DNA of 64,000 nt from Symsagittifera roscoffensis (lineage: Eukaryota > Xenacoelomorpha > Acoela > Convolutidae). The position numbers and the translations under genes are program-made. Shown piece after piece: positions 47,891 through 60,871 of the stretch. The notes under the pieces are model-generated. The model saw only the letters and a program-made list of their open reading frames with translations, was not told the DNA's origin and did no database searches. The stretch lies in NCBI RefSeq assembly GCF_963678635.1, contig NC_087063.1, forward strand, positions 39,756,759 to 39,820,758, given 5' to 3'. Numbering within the stretch: position 1 is the stretch's first letter; each line of letters begins with the position of its first letter.

Positions 47891-50800
47891 AGCGAGAACA
47901 CTCTTCTTTAGTAGCTTTAATGAACATTTTAGAAAATGGTTATTTTGAAAAGCATAGCTAGAAGGAAACTTCTGAACCTTAAGGCTGAATTTCGGCTTAG
48001 TTTTTGGTACAATTTTTTCATTTTTGTGTTACTCTCAGCCCCTATTTGATTTGGTATTATCGAGAAACACTTTTCAGTTGATCTCAAAAAACAGTATCGT
48101 TGGATAATGAACTATTTTTTGGGACATTGTTAATTTCCAGTCCGTAAAACGATCATTTGGACACTCGGAAAACATGAAATCAATAATGCCAATTTCTACC
48201 CGCCGAAGTAGATTTTTTTTTGGATAATTGTATTGGTTTACTAGGGTTGATCTGAAGTTAGTGACCAACTGATCGAAAGTGAAATACAATTTAGCCAAAC
48301 ACTAGATACACAACAGCCTGCTCGCATTTTCTCGAAACTCATCGAACACGACTGAGAATTCTTCCGTCTCTTTCGAGTTCTGTTGAAGAGGTGTGAGTTT
48401 GATTTATTCTGTTGTTGATGTTGAAAAGAAACACTGATAAATATCGAAAACATAGTACCCGTGCCGGGATGCCAAATTTTGATATTCCCCGTTCAATTTT
48501 CCCATTTCTAGATCGGAAAAAGTTTTTGAATAAATTTGATAGGCCAGGCTAAGAATTACTCGACTTACTCGACCAAAAACTGGAACATCGAGTTTTTCAT
48601 GAGTGTTGAATTTTTGAATTTTTGTCAACTCTTTTCAGGCTAAACAAATTTTTTTCCCAAGCTCTTCTAAAACGCGGGAAAGAACCCAGGTTGAATTTTT
48701 TCCAAACATCAAGCAAATCATTAAGAAAACATCGAAATAATCTTTTTTTTTTCAATTTTTTTCGTTAAAAGTTGACTGAAAATTATGTTTGCTTGACGCA
48801 CACTCCACTGAAAGTTAAAATACTTTGGCATCAAAGACACCTTATGACAAGTTTCCGGTATACTCAGCCAAAGAAGGTTTTAGAACTCAGTATCAAACGG
48901 AGAGCTTTCTTGAAAAAAATTGGCAATCAGAATTGAGGCCAAAAAATGTTGAATAAAATTGAATATGACTTGCTACTGCTCGATATGTTTTCATTTTTCT
49001 AGTCGAAAATTAGAGTTATTTTCAGTATATGCTTGACCTATGTCTCGACTTTCTTAAAATTTTCGACTATCAATTATTATGATTAATTTGAAACTAAACC
49101 TGTAATATATTTTTTCAAGTAATTTTTAATGATGATTCTTGAACTAAAACAACTAATAAGAATTACTTAGAAGCTACAATGAGCAGCGGAAAATCTATTT
49201 TCATAAACAAAAAATTGAATTTTCAATTATTTTGCACGGCTTGTTTTAAACAAAATTTATTTAAAACTATTAATCTGAAAGATTTAAATTTCTTTTCTCA
49301 AAATTTTTTCTTGCCCTAAAAATTCTTAGATCTCAATTTATGAAAAAGCTTCTGAAGTTGCAATTTTCTGGTGAACAAGCCTCCTTAATCGAAGTTTTTA
49401 ATTCGATTTCAAATCTTCTGAAAATTTAACACAAAATAAACATTTTTTCTCCACCTTTGTTTCGACTGTACTTTAACAATGTTTTGGCTTTTTTATTTCT
49501 TTCGAACATGAGCTATTATGAATAATTTGAAACTAAAATTGTAATATCTGCTTTCCAGGTAACTTTTAGTGGTGATACTTGAACTGAAAACAACCAACGA
49601 TTAACACTTAAATGATTTTGTAAACACTAACAAACTCAATCAATCTTTTTTAAACAGCAGGGCAAAACTGGAAAATTTATATTTATATTTGTCGGCATTT
49701 TATAAATAGTAGCAAAAAGTTAGGCCAGACAAAACTAAACTAGTAGCAAAACTAAAAAGTTAGGCCAGAGCAATTAAAATAGTAGCAAAAAGTTAGTACA
49801 CACAAAATTATTTGAAATGAGCAATTGTGTCCGCAAAACTCAGTCAAAATGCGGAGATGGCTCGTTTTAATCAATTCTGTCTGTCTAAAATTTTTGCTAC
49901 GTTCTTGCTCTGTTCTTTTTTGTAATTTTAAAAAAAATTTATCGGACAACGTAAAAATTTTTTGAAATAATGCTGAGATTGAGACAGTGAAATAAAGTTG
50001 AAATAACAACCGAATTTTTAAAATTGCATTTGAATTGTCAAAAGATCAAACCACAAAAATTGCGCTTTTTGCGCGGTCAGTTTTTTGAAAAAAACTTCAA
50101 GCCTTTAGTTTCAAATCAAACTTCATTCAGCAGCGATCGATTATGCAATTTTTCGAAAAAAAAAAAACACATAAACTGCCGAAAAAAAAGCAAACGCGAA
50201 AGTTCAGGGAAAAATTTCCTCTAAGTTTCAACTTGGTGGTCAGAATATTTCAAAAATTTAAGGTTCAAAAAAAAATTGTTAAAAGCTATACTATTAGGAG
50301 CAAATAATTGTAACAGACAGAAATAATTAAAAACAACAATTTGCCAACTTTGAGCAATTTTGGCATATAAATTCAAAGTTTTAGGTGATCTTGAGACCTT
50401 CTTTTTGTCTAACAACATAGCTTTTGCATGTAAGAATTTCCTGAAATATGTCAATTGCTCTTTTAAATTAATTTTGTTTCTCAATTTTTTGCAACTAACT
50501 CTTTATAATGAAAAAATGCATGTCAGATTGCAGTTGAATCAATTTTTTTTTGAAGTTAAGGGCTTGAAATTCTATTCAAAATTAATAGCCTCTGAAAAAA
50601 CGCAATCATTTAGTTTGCTATTTTGACAGTTTAAATGCATTTTTGAAGTATTGGTTGTAACTTTAATTCTATTTCACTGTTTCAAGGTCAAAATTATGTA
50701 AGACATTTAAGACTTTGTCCGATAATTTTGTTAAATCATAGAGAATTGCAAAAAGTTTGGATAGACATAATTTTTTTAAAAAAAACAACCGTTCCATTGC

Positions 50801-52312
50801 ATTTTTGTATGCACTTTTGATGTTTAAGACAATTTTGAGACACAACTTTGGTCTAATAGTTCAAGTTTTCCATGCAATTTTTTCAATTTTTTTCGCAGTT
50901 TTTTTAAATTTTTGAAAATTATTATTTTAAAAAGGCATTAAAATACTCAAAGTAAACTAACACTAACGTTACCCAAAAAAAACAACGTTTTGTTTCCAGC
51001 TATTATAAGCATTTGAGCCATAATAAGTGTAACAAAAAATCAAAAGTTTCATGCCAGTTTTTCACATTTTTTCAAAATTTTTAAATGTGGTTCAAATCGG
51101 GACATATCAGTCAATCCAGTCTGATGATTATTTAGGTTTCCTGGTTTTGTGTGGAAAGCGAAAAGAAAAAAACTAAAACACACCCGAATAAAAAATTCCT
51201 CTCCATTTTCAATGGTCGGAACAAAAACATCACTTTGAACTTTCAATAATTTTTGGGAGATGATTTTGAGAAAAAATCAAAACAAAACATAATGTGTCAT
51301 AGTTTTCAAATCAAACAACATTCCATGAACGTTGAAAGAGATCCACTATGGCATCAAATATTGACCTTTTGCTCTGGTAATCAAAATAGCAACTTTCGGA
51401 CTAATTGAAAAATAAGTTTTGTTTAGATTTTTTACGAAGATTTCATTACATTTTGGGGAAACAACTGGTTTTTTATATTCAGAAAAAAACTTGAGGTTTC
51501 ATTAAAATCCTCACTTTTTGTTTAATAATTTTGGTATCTCATCAAATAATGCTTGACTGTCACGATAAAAAAGCGTTCAATCTTTTGAAAAATCTTGAGT
51601 TCCTGTTTGTGACTGTTTGAGACTGTTTTCACTTTTGAAAGTCACAAGCTCCACAAAATGTTTAGATCTTCAGTGGTTAAAATTTTTTTGTTTGTTGTGG
51701 TCTCTTGATGTTTACTTCTCATTTTTCGAATCTTTGAGGGCATCGAAAAAAGTTGTTGAAGTTTATGATGTCTCTTCATTAAATATATTGCCATACTGAT
51801 CTTTTTTCTTGTTTTGAATAAAGTTTTTGACTTTCTGACAGTTTAAAAATTTAACAAGTCCTCCGTTTTCAAGTTTTAATGTCTTTCAAGAAGTTTTCTT
51901 TTAACTGACCAAGCTTTTTTCTTTTCATTATCAATCCAAGATTTTCCATAACTTTTTGTTTTGATCGAATGGGTAAACAAAATCTTGAGTTTCCACATAA
52001 AAGTTAACTTTAAAATTTTAAGCTCTGTTATGCATATAGAAACTTAAATTTGGTCAATTTTTTTAAAATTAATTTGTCTAGGCCCCAATTAAACTCTAAT
52101 TGGTTTCATCGTTTTTCAATAAAACTCACTGTCTACACTATATTTCACTGTTCTGATTTGCATTGCTTGTTATTTCTGAGTTTAGCTGAACAAACACACC
52201 ATGGCAACCAGAAATCTCATTTCAAGATTTACTGCTGTGAAACAAACAACATGCATGCGGCCGTTTTAAGATCAAATTTGGCCTAAACTGAGAGTGACCC
52301 GATTTGGCATTT
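47891..52312. other. Intergenic AT-rich DNA, no supported gene
   Basis: On the minus strand 48074-48628 contains three short frames that could be one decayed coding segment, but no motif is recognisable and stops intervene. The rest is A/T-rich with many short homopolymers. Confidence 0.45.
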
Positions 52313-52409
52313 AAAAAGTTCCCAGCGATATGAATTTTAATTCTTTGCTTTGTGGCTTTAAAGCAACTAAGTAAAGAATTAAAAATTCTTCTCGGTGGGA
52401 ACCTTTAAG
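52313..52409. repeat. ~97 bp near-perfect foldback
   Basis: The left arm (AAAAAGTTCCCAGCGAtatGAATTTTAATTCTTTGCTT) pairs with the right arm ending GGTGGGAACCTTT. The arms are about 36 bp with four or five mismatches and a loop of under 20 nt. The shape fits a small MITE or a microRNA-precursor-like hairpin. Confidence 0.7.
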
Positions 52410-52765
52410 CAACAGTGGATAATTTAGGGTTAAATTGAAAACTTCCAATTAAAAGTTTTGACTTTTCTGTCAAAATCACTTACTGATATATGCATTACAT
52501 AATACAAAAGATTTTTGGGATTCTGTTAACTTCCCCCCTCTTTTGATTTTCAGAAATTCAGCTTTGGCTGCCATATTTTCAATAGCTTAAAGCAATTTAT
52601 AAGAAAATATATCAAAGTAAAAATTTCATGTAGGTATTATATAAATAGTGAGTACAAAAACGAATGCCCAAAAATGAAAACCCAATTAATCTTTGACATT
52701 TTTAAAATGCATATTTTAAACAAGAATGGTTGTCAAAAATAAAACATGCATAGGACGAAATAGTT

Positions 52766-53310
52766 AACAAGACTGCTCGTATCAGGGCGAAGCCCTGAAT
52801 GTTCCGACTGCCTTTTAAGATTTATGGAGCAGCAGTAATAACATAAAAATTTAAATGAATAGAATAAAATGAAATTTTTTTTTCAAATTTGAAATTTTTT
52901 ATTAAAATCATCCCCCCACACGCCATTTGAAGTACAAAAAGATAGATTTCATTCCTTTTAACAAATCAATTATGGCAAATAAGCTTCGTTCAACCAATTT
53001 GGAACGATTTGTAAGACGGATTAAATCTCCGCTTACGCGTTAAGAGCGTCAATTATATCACGCGTTAATTGTCCCAAATTGGTCAAAATGGCAATCTTTA
53101 AACCCTCATAACTTTACAAAAAATGATCACAGGTGAAATATCTTTTCAAATTTAAGCTCAGGACAACAATGGCTTTCGAATGATATAAAAAAATTCCGTC
53201 AAAAATGGCTAGTTAAAAAGTCGAAATTTGTCTGAAGAAAAAAAAAACCCACCCCGAGCACAAATATTCCGTTACTTTCGTATCGAAAGTCGGAACAACA
53301 AGGTCCAAAA
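52766..53310. repeat. ~540 bp dispersed repeat, copy 1
   Basis: Collinear with about 62853-63388 over its length. It starts AACAAGACTGCTCGTATC with a hairpin CAGGGCGAAGCCCTG and ends with a second hairpin CTTTCGTATCGAAAG plus GTCGGAAC, the inverse of GTTCCGAC near the start. Non-coding. A 16 bp sequence (GAAATAGTTAACAAGA) occurs at both flanks. Confidence 0.75.
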
Positions 53311-55369
53311 GGGGGGAAATAGTTAACAAGATCCGACTTTTGTTTGTTCGTATTTTGTATGAAGACCATGGTCAGTTTAATAACCGGAAAAAAACTTCAA
53401 GCTTGTATTTTTTTGTTTTTCTATATTCTTTGCATAATGCAAGAATAAGATTGAAGGAACTTAAATCTATCAATGATCTGAGTATTAGTATGATCTAATG
53501 GGTTGGCCTAGCTTGCAATGGGGCTGAGCAAACTTAGATTTCAGATATCCAGACGTGAAAAACCTAGGAGGTTTTTGATTTCAATTAAGCACAGTTAAAA
53601 TGATGTCAATATACTTTAGTGCGCGTAAACACAGGACACTTTAGTGCGCGTAAACACATCAAAATGTAATAACCATCGGAACACATTGAAAGCATTTTAG
53701 TTTGTTTTCAAACTTACCCAACTGCTTCTGGTGGTGACCATATGACGATGTGCATCAGAGTGTACCTTTTCCATTTCCCAAGCTTCAAGCAAATGGTAAA
53801 ATGGCAAATATGGCTTCTAAGTCATTGAACTTTTTGTTCACAGAAAATACTCAAAATTAAAACAAAATCTTACACCTTTAGACTGGAAATGAAATTTAAT
53901 ATTTTTGATTCTATAACATATGGTATTTTTTTGATTTTCAAGGAAATGCTACGTGAAGTCGGTCGATAAAACCTGCTGTCGAAAACTTAATTTTTTAAAA
54001 TGCCGTCCAGTGTCAAATAACAAGAATGCTCTTAAATCAGGACAAAACCCTGTCTGTACGTTCCGACTGCCCTTAAATTGAAATACAAAAGTTTTTGGTG
54101 AAACAAAACGTTTCGTTACACTAAAAAATTTGGACTGTCAGTATCAACTTTTATGTTGACTAAGTTTGAGTAATACAAAAGAAGTTGTTTTTGAAACTAT
54201 TGATAAAACTTGACTAGTTTGCCTTAATTCTATTTGGAACAATTTTGTGCGCGAGATAATAAATAGCGATACGCTAGTATTATAGATATAAAAACCTATT
54301 TAAGGTGCTGTTTAAGCATGGTCTAAGTCGATTTAGAACAGTGCGTAACACACCCGTCTGAAAATAAGGAGATACCCAGGCTATAAAAATCTTTCAGAGA
54401 AAAACACCCCCGTGAATCTAATAATCACTTTCTGGGACAGTCGCAACAAAGACTCTTAGTCGCAACAAAGACTCTTAAAACACTGTTCTTGAAGAATTGG
54501 CGTAAGTAAGATTATTTGCTGGAATGTTTTCTGTTTTAAAAAGCAATCATTCAAAAGCTTTTACAAGCATGGTAATTATGTTCTATGATACTTAGCATAA
54601 TTAATGGTACTTGATAATTCTTTGTTCTATGGTAATCTACTAATCTATTTTACCGTAAAGCTCAGCTACCCAAAATGATTTTTACTGCTTTTCTTCCTTT
54701 GAAATAGAGTTTACATTTTGGTTCTACCGCAGATATAGTGTATAAAATCATTGTGCTTATCACCAATTACGCAGACTTCGACCATTTAGTTTATGAAAGA
54801 ATGTACTGAAAGTTTATAAATAAAATCATTTTTGAAAAAAGTTTACTCAATGCGGGTCTGCTCAGTTATTGCTCAGTAGAGAATAATAGGCTCGATGTGT
54901 ATTTTCTTTAGTAAAAAACCAACATTTTACGCAAGGAATTTTTTATACCATCTGAAAATAATAACAAAAAAAGATACTTTACCTGTGACAATTTTTTGTA
55001 AAATGGTTGTTTGAAAATGGCTTTTTTGGGACCATAAGCGCGTGATATAATTAATTCCATTTGAGTGTTAGTGACTATTTCTTGTGGCTCAGAATTCAAT
55101 CTAATATTAAATTACAAATACGTTGCTAGACGCTTATTACATCACTATTACTTCATATAGCGTATGGCTGGATTTTTTGAAAAAAAAACAATCAGGAAAT
55201 AAACTTTTTTTTTGTTTTTTTTTAAACGTTTTATCTATTCCTTAAAAAGATTACTTATGGACGTTAAAGGACAGTCGCAGCATTCATCCTTTTGCCCTGA
55301 TGGATCAGTCATCAACTCATAGCCAGCCATCAATTTAATAGTTTTCAATTGAAATTGACAAATCTCCAA
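53311..55369. other. Intergenic stretch with repeat fragments
   Basis: Contains a piece of the 540 bp repeat family (54018-54078), a 25 bp tandem duplication with CTTTAGTGCGCGTAAACACA (53612-53660) and a 20 bp duplication with GTCGCAACAAAGACTCTTA (about 54437-54477). No gene supported. Confidence 0.45.
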
Positions 55370-55779
55370 ATATCTCTAAATAACTCCAATTAAACAACTC
55401 GCTGTCCCACTGTTTATTCCCACGATATTTAACCCCTATGCTTACACCCCCTATTGATAACCCCGAAACAAAATAACCCCACAGCAATTTAACCCCCTTT
55501 TGATGACCATAAATTGTTTCAAATTAACTCCTCTTATTAGGTCCTTTTACACTCATAGTAGTGTTCCAATTATGTGTACTAATTGAGGCCAGAGAAACCA
55601 TTCATAATTCGCAATCATGCATTTGTCGCTCAAAAACAATTGTATTTTGATTAGATTAAGAAATACTTCCTCATTCACGCGCTGAAAACAGAGATAACCT
55701 ACAGGGTGCTAACTGAAGGCAACAAAAGACGTCTGTGAAACTAATAGAAAAAAATCATACTGCCTATTTCTTTAGCCAT

Positions 55780-57225
55780 TGTTATACCACTTTATCAGAT
55801 ATAATGTCTTTTCTTTTTTCATTATCTTCGAAAAACAAACAAAAACTAGTGGGTCAGAAGTATCACCCAGAGTGTAAAAAGAAGACAACTACAAATTGGA
55901 ACAGCTCGAAATACCAAACTCATAAAAGCCGCGTTACAGCAATTACGGATGAAGAAAATCTTATTGAAACGAGGGGTGAACATGATCAAGATATTTTCAC
56001 GGGCAAAGCGGATGCTCGATTAGTTTTGAAAAATATTTAGGATCTGAGTGATAGTAATACCTCAACCGTGGCAGTGGCAACCGAAATTTAGCCCATAACA
56101 GATTTTATTGCCACTCAACTAGACCTACCAACCAAAGAAAACTTAGTCCGCACCGCACAACGATCGCGCAAGCCACGAGAAAAAATCTTAGAAGCCTCCC
56201 CAGCAACCAGAAGTTTCGAAATGCCCGAAACTTCTGGTTGCTGGGGCATTTAAAGAAATGTCCAAAAAATTTAAAATTTGACAGTGTGCAAAATGATCAC
56301 GAGAGGAATATTTTGTTCGGCGACCTTGAAATGCTACGTGTGTTTGAAAAATCCAGATTTTGGTTGGCTGACGGAACTTTCAAAGCCACCCCAAAAATGT
56401 TTCGTCAATTTTTCTCTTTACACTTTAGTCTTTCAAGAATATCGCCCTCTTGCATATATGCGTTCCTGCCACATAAAACAGAAAAAACCTACCACCGTTT
56501 CCTAGAAGCCCTAAACCTACTTGCCCCTGTTACTAAACCTGAAAAAATTAGCTGGATTTTCAGTAGGCTGGTATTCAAGTGTTTCAGAAAATTTTTCCAG
56601 AGTCCAAGCTGTCGGGATGTTTCTTGCATCTTTCACAAAATTGGATGAGAAAATCGCGGAGCTCGGATTGAAAATGGATTACGAAACAAATCCCGATTTC
56701 GCTGAAGCACCTAAAATGTTAGTTGAAAGAAGAAATAGGTCTTGACTTTTGAAAAAAAGACGAAATAGGAATTTCAAATGACAAAATAGTGGAGGAAATT
56801 CAAACAATATGCAATCGCACCTTCAAAGAGTTGGAAAAAAGCAAAAGTTGACGAGCTTTGCCTTTATTTTCGGATCTAACTACATGAAGAGTCTCGTCCT
56901 GATTCGCGAAGTCCTATTCCCCCCTTCATTATTAAATCAAAGGAATGCGGCATCGTCGAGTTTGGCCAGAGCAACATATGCTGTAGAAGGCTTGTATTAT
57001 GGCATGCATTCACACTTCAGTAGATCGCATCTCAGAACATGGAAAGTGACTGCAAATTTGAAAGAAAACGCTTCCGTCCAAAAATTTATTTTCTATAACG
57101 CCTCGATTGGGCACCAATATACAAAAAAGTAAAATACTGGGTGCTCAACGAAAAAGTGCAGAATATTATGCAAGTTTACGAAGAAAAAACGGATTCACAT
57201 TTCTCCTGGCTATGTCGAACTTGAG
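55780..57225 (+). pseudogene. FLYWCH-MULE transposase remnant
   Basis: Pieces in order. A FLYWCH-like finger (about 55852-56010: YHPECKKKTTTNWNSSKY ... ETRGEHDQD) has its W and H retained and the expected Cys positions lost. A MULE core (56238-56570: FWLADGTFKATPKMFRQFFS ... YAFLPHKTEKTY) contains the first catalytic D. A C-terminal transposase part is in another frame (56575-56720: DEKIAELGLKMDYETNPDF). A final part is at about 56960-57225 (TYAVEGLYYGMHSHF). At least three frameshifts or stops break it. Confidence 0.78.
56198..56246. repeat. Perfect 21 bp inverted repeat with 7-base loop
   Basis: Bases 56198-56218 are the exact reverse complement of 56226-56246 (arm starts CCCCAGCAACCAG). 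It lies inside the transposase remnant, between the zinc finger and the catalytic core. Confidence 0.95.
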
Positions 57226-58037
57226 TTAAACTTTAGTTTTTTTGTTCTATGTATATATATTTTCAACTTAAAACTTTGTTTATCAACGTTTTTAAGAAAA
57301 GACGTCTCCTTGCAGTCTCCCGGAGGCGTAAAAAACGCATTGACTTGACTCGCAATTGAAAAAAACTGTATCTGGCTATTTAATCCCGGAACAATCGCTC
57401 CTTCGGCTGAGACGCTGTGTTGGGACTAGAGGCTGGCAAACTTTTTAGACAATGCGTTGTATGCCGACAATTCAAAACAAAGCTGACAAACATTAGATTG
57501 TTCGAAAACATAGATAAGTTTTACTTGAAATGATCGATATTTCAATTTAAAATGGTCCTTTTGGATCAATTTTTTGTTCACAGTCAGTTCTCATTGTAGA
57601 TTTCTTTTGTATTTAGCCAATTTATCGTTTATTTGCAGGAGTTGGTTCAAGATCAAGTTCAGTTTCGGAAAAATCTAATCAGTTTTGGTAACTAATTTGA
57701 ATCATGTCGGTCGGATTCGTTTTCAAGTTCATATCAAAGTCTAGACCATCGACAAAGTAAAATCTGTTCAAATCTAAAACGCATTTAGCAGCATACAGGT
57801 TAATTCTTTTTGGTTCTCAAAGTTTCGCAATTAAAGCTTTGATGTTTACCGACGATATGGTTCCAAATTCCTTTCAAGTAAGTTTCACTTTGATTCGAAC
57901 AATTGGTATTAAAAAGGGTTAAATTGTAGTGGGGTTATCTAATTTTGTGGTTATATGAGATGGGATTAAGAAAATGGGGGTTAAAAACACGGGGTGATAA
58001 GCCTGGGAACCAAATAACTCGCTAAAATAACTCAAAC

Positions 58038-58210
58038 AATGAAAATTTCGATAATGGGCACATAATCTCGAAGTTCCCATGTTTAAAAGTTTACCTTAAC
58101 AAGCTTCCCATATACAAAACTTCAAGAATATTTCAAGCTAGAATAATCCAACTAACGAGGTTCGAACAAACTACCCATCGAATTCATTTTGCCTGCAAAA
58201 CTTGTACATA
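58038..58210. other. AT-rich spacer
   Basis: Holds the putative donor side of the exon at 58211-58340; otherwise nothing seen. Confidence 0.35.
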
Positions 58211-58340
58211 CCAGTTTGTTTTTATGGTAAGGTTGAATTGGGTCCTGTCTCGCTGTTTCGTCCGGTGCCTCATAGTCCTCGTCTGCCTGATTCCGGTTCA
58301 GCCGATGTTTTCGCAAGTAAAAACTGCTCAGATCCGACAT
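58211..58340 (-). CDS. Possible first exon of a minus-strand gene
   Basis: ATG at 58340 opens a charged, non-repetitive frame (KHRLNRNQADEDYEAPDET) that runs into AACTG|GTATGTAC, a good splice donor, near 58210. Composition is less AT-rich than the surroundings. The downstream exon is not found in the window, where the MULE relic lies next. No family recognised. It could also be a chance frame. Confidence 0.35.
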
Positions 58341-58435
58341 TCCAACGACTAGCCGCACGCTGTTTCGGTTATTGTGTTCTTTACCCGGACTTTTTTGAAT
58401 TTAGAAGAAAAGTTGATAAAAGCAATCACGTATAG

Positions 58436-60671
58436 GTTAATTTTATTCAAGTTTTCATTTAATACTCGTGAACTGTAGAACGATAGTTATTTTGTTCCAA
58501 ATTAAAAATCGTAGTTGAATTTTCAACTGCATTATGATAAAACGTTTCATGTTATGCGTGTTATGTTTGAGTTGATTTCTCTACAATTTATATCTTCATT
58601 GATTGTTCAGAGAGTAGTACGCTGCTGGTCGAACATTATTATCGCAGTCAAGCTGACAAACGTGAGTACAAGCTGAAAACGTTTTTAGAATGACAATGTC
58701 AAAAAGTTCAAAAAATCACTGCGTTTTAAGATTAAAAACGATACCACCTGAACAAAAAATGTTTTTGTTTTAAAACGGATAACTAAATCATTCCAGGCCA
58801 ATTTTTTAAATTCAGCTCAAAAGTTTCCATGTGGCCATGAACTGCTCCACTTCTAGTTTCCCTTTTTTGTTTTTGAGGATGAAACTTGGACCAAACTTGG
58901 GAGACATTTTCCCTTCATATTGGCGCAAAGTTAGGTCTCAATTGGCATCAGACCTAAAAGCAGCTTGTAACTACGCAAATATTATCGATATCAGGGCTCT
59001 GCGGCAGATTATGGTAGCTAATTGTAAAACCTCTGGCTTTATTTGACTTTTTGTACAAATCATCGGTGCCGATGACAAACAGTTTTATAAATGATCGCCA
59101 ACGGTTTGTGTTCGGCAAGGTCAAATCAATGAAGGTGGCGTCCATGACTTTCTTCCGTACTACCCTGATTTTTGAGTGGAGAAGTTACTTGAATTAAATA
59201 AAAGCAGCTATACAAATTTGCAAAAGCAACCAAGGCTAAAACGGAGATGAAAATTTTTGGAAGCGGTGGGAAACAAATTACTTTTTTTGGCGTTCTTCTG
59301 AATACTTCCTCGTATGGGGTGAAGAAGAAGATTCGGCAAACTTTGTCCAACATAAGTCATTTCATGTAAAGATACTGCTTCTAATACTTTTCGACAAACT
59401 TAGCAAACTTGAAAGCCAAATAATTATCCTTTTTTTTCCAATAAAGCAACTGTGGCGAATATTTTGAATTTATGTTTAAAACCATCACATTGTTCTTGAA
59501 ATTGCTAAGATGAAACGAAATTATTTACCAGAGTTTTTTAACACGCTTTTGAGACAGTCGGTTATAGATGAAATTCGTATTAACGTGTTCCGTCAGTTTA
59601 AACCTCAATGTAGGAAAACTTTTTGACCGAATTTAACAAGACAAACAGATGAAAATTGCTCTTTCTAAAATTGAAATGATCAAGATTTTTCCACCTCGTA
59701 TTAATTTTTTCCAACAACCTAATTTTTCGGTAGGTCGTTCAACCGTTTCATCATGTGATAAAAAATTTCCATTCGATTTGAGTTTCATCATCTAATGTAA
59801 ACTCACTCAAAGTAAGGATTGAATTTCATGGCTGAGAAGAAAAGAAACACATAACTAATCATTTTTGCTGCTATAGTCGGAAAACTTTTGTTACAAGTTT
59901 TTTCTTATTTACAACCGACGACAAAAAATGAATGTTTATTTAATGTAAGAATATTTAAAAATAGGAAGAACTTGCAATTGTAATAAACTTATCAAACACT
60001 TCTAGAGAAAGACGGCGAGCTAGCCCAATGAAAAAAACTCATGCCAAAACACACTGATAAAAATCACTTACTATATTTTATCATATACACAAATTTGAGT
60101 TCACGATAGTTTTTAGTTTTTAGTCCGTTATTGGAATTTGACCCTCTGGTCAGTTGATTGATACCTGCCAACGGCAACGTTCAAATCCAGTGGTGCACAA
60201 CGTTCAAACGCTGGATAAACTGATTCACGTGGTGTGTAATAGCAAAGCATGCATTTAATCGGACGTCATTCTACTTCGATAAAACGTTGAAGGCGAGACA
60301 AATCGCGGCGCTGCCAGCAAACGTCTGGGGCAAGAATCGCGTAGAAGCGGAGCAGGCGCTTATTTTAAGCTTTTACCTATGCCTTGAAAAACGCGGGCAG
60401 GACGAGCTCCACGACATGAAACCAGGTACCCCCGGATACTAGACGAGTTCCAGGAAATCGTTAAGAAGAATGAAACGAAACATTCGAAACCTACCAACTG
60501 TTGTCGCGTAAGCAAAAGGAGAGAGAGTCCCTCGAACAATTTCACTACGTATTAAGTGGACTCGTGGTTAGAGGCAGTCTAGGTATGCTAGAAAGTCGGA
60601 TCAAAAGGAATGTTTTCATTGTTAAAATGACCGACAAGGAAGCACAAAGAGAGATATGAAGGGCAACAAAC
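58436..60671. other. Intergenic; possible decayed coding at 60240-60560
   Basis: No supported gene. 60240-60560 is more GC-balanced, and one plus frame reads RQIAALPANVWGKNRVEAEQ before a stop, suggesting an old coding fragment or unlocated exon next to the assembly gap. Confidence 0.35.
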
Positions 60672-60871
60672 NNNNNNNNNNNNNNNNNNNNNNNNNNNNN
60701 NNNNNNNNNNNNNNNNNNNNNNNNNNNNNNNNNNNNNNNNNNNNNNNNNNNNNNNNNNNNNNNNNNNNNNNNNNNNNNNNNNNNNNNNNNNNNNNNNNNN
60801 NNNNNNNNNNNNNNNNNNNNNNNNNNNNNNNNNNNNNNNNNNNNNNNNNNNNNNNNNNNNNNNNNNNNNNN
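60672..60871. other. Assembly gap (200 N)
   Basis: Exactly 200 unresolved bases; the true gap length is unknown. Confidence 0.99.

Larger units (their letters stand above)
55370..58037 (+). mobile_element. Decayed Mutator-like (MULE) transposon with long inverted termini
   Basis: The left 140 bp (repeated TTAACCCC / ATAACCCC motifs, AAATAACTC near the edge) pair in reverse complement with about 57900-58037 (GGGTTAAATTGTAGTGGGGTTAT; GGGGGTTAAAAACA; CAAATAACTCGC). Long degenerate inverted repeats are usual for MULEs. Between them are fragments of a FLYWCH-type zinc finger and a MULE transposase on the plus strand. Confidence 0.7.

Noticed and set aside
48074..48628. Minus-strand coding segment
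   Set aside because: Three short frames could join over one or two stops, but no motif, start or splice site supports a gene.
59085..59353. Second MULE fragment on the minus strand (ATFIDLTLP-like piece)
   Set aside because: Resemblance is limited to a few residues and not sustained.
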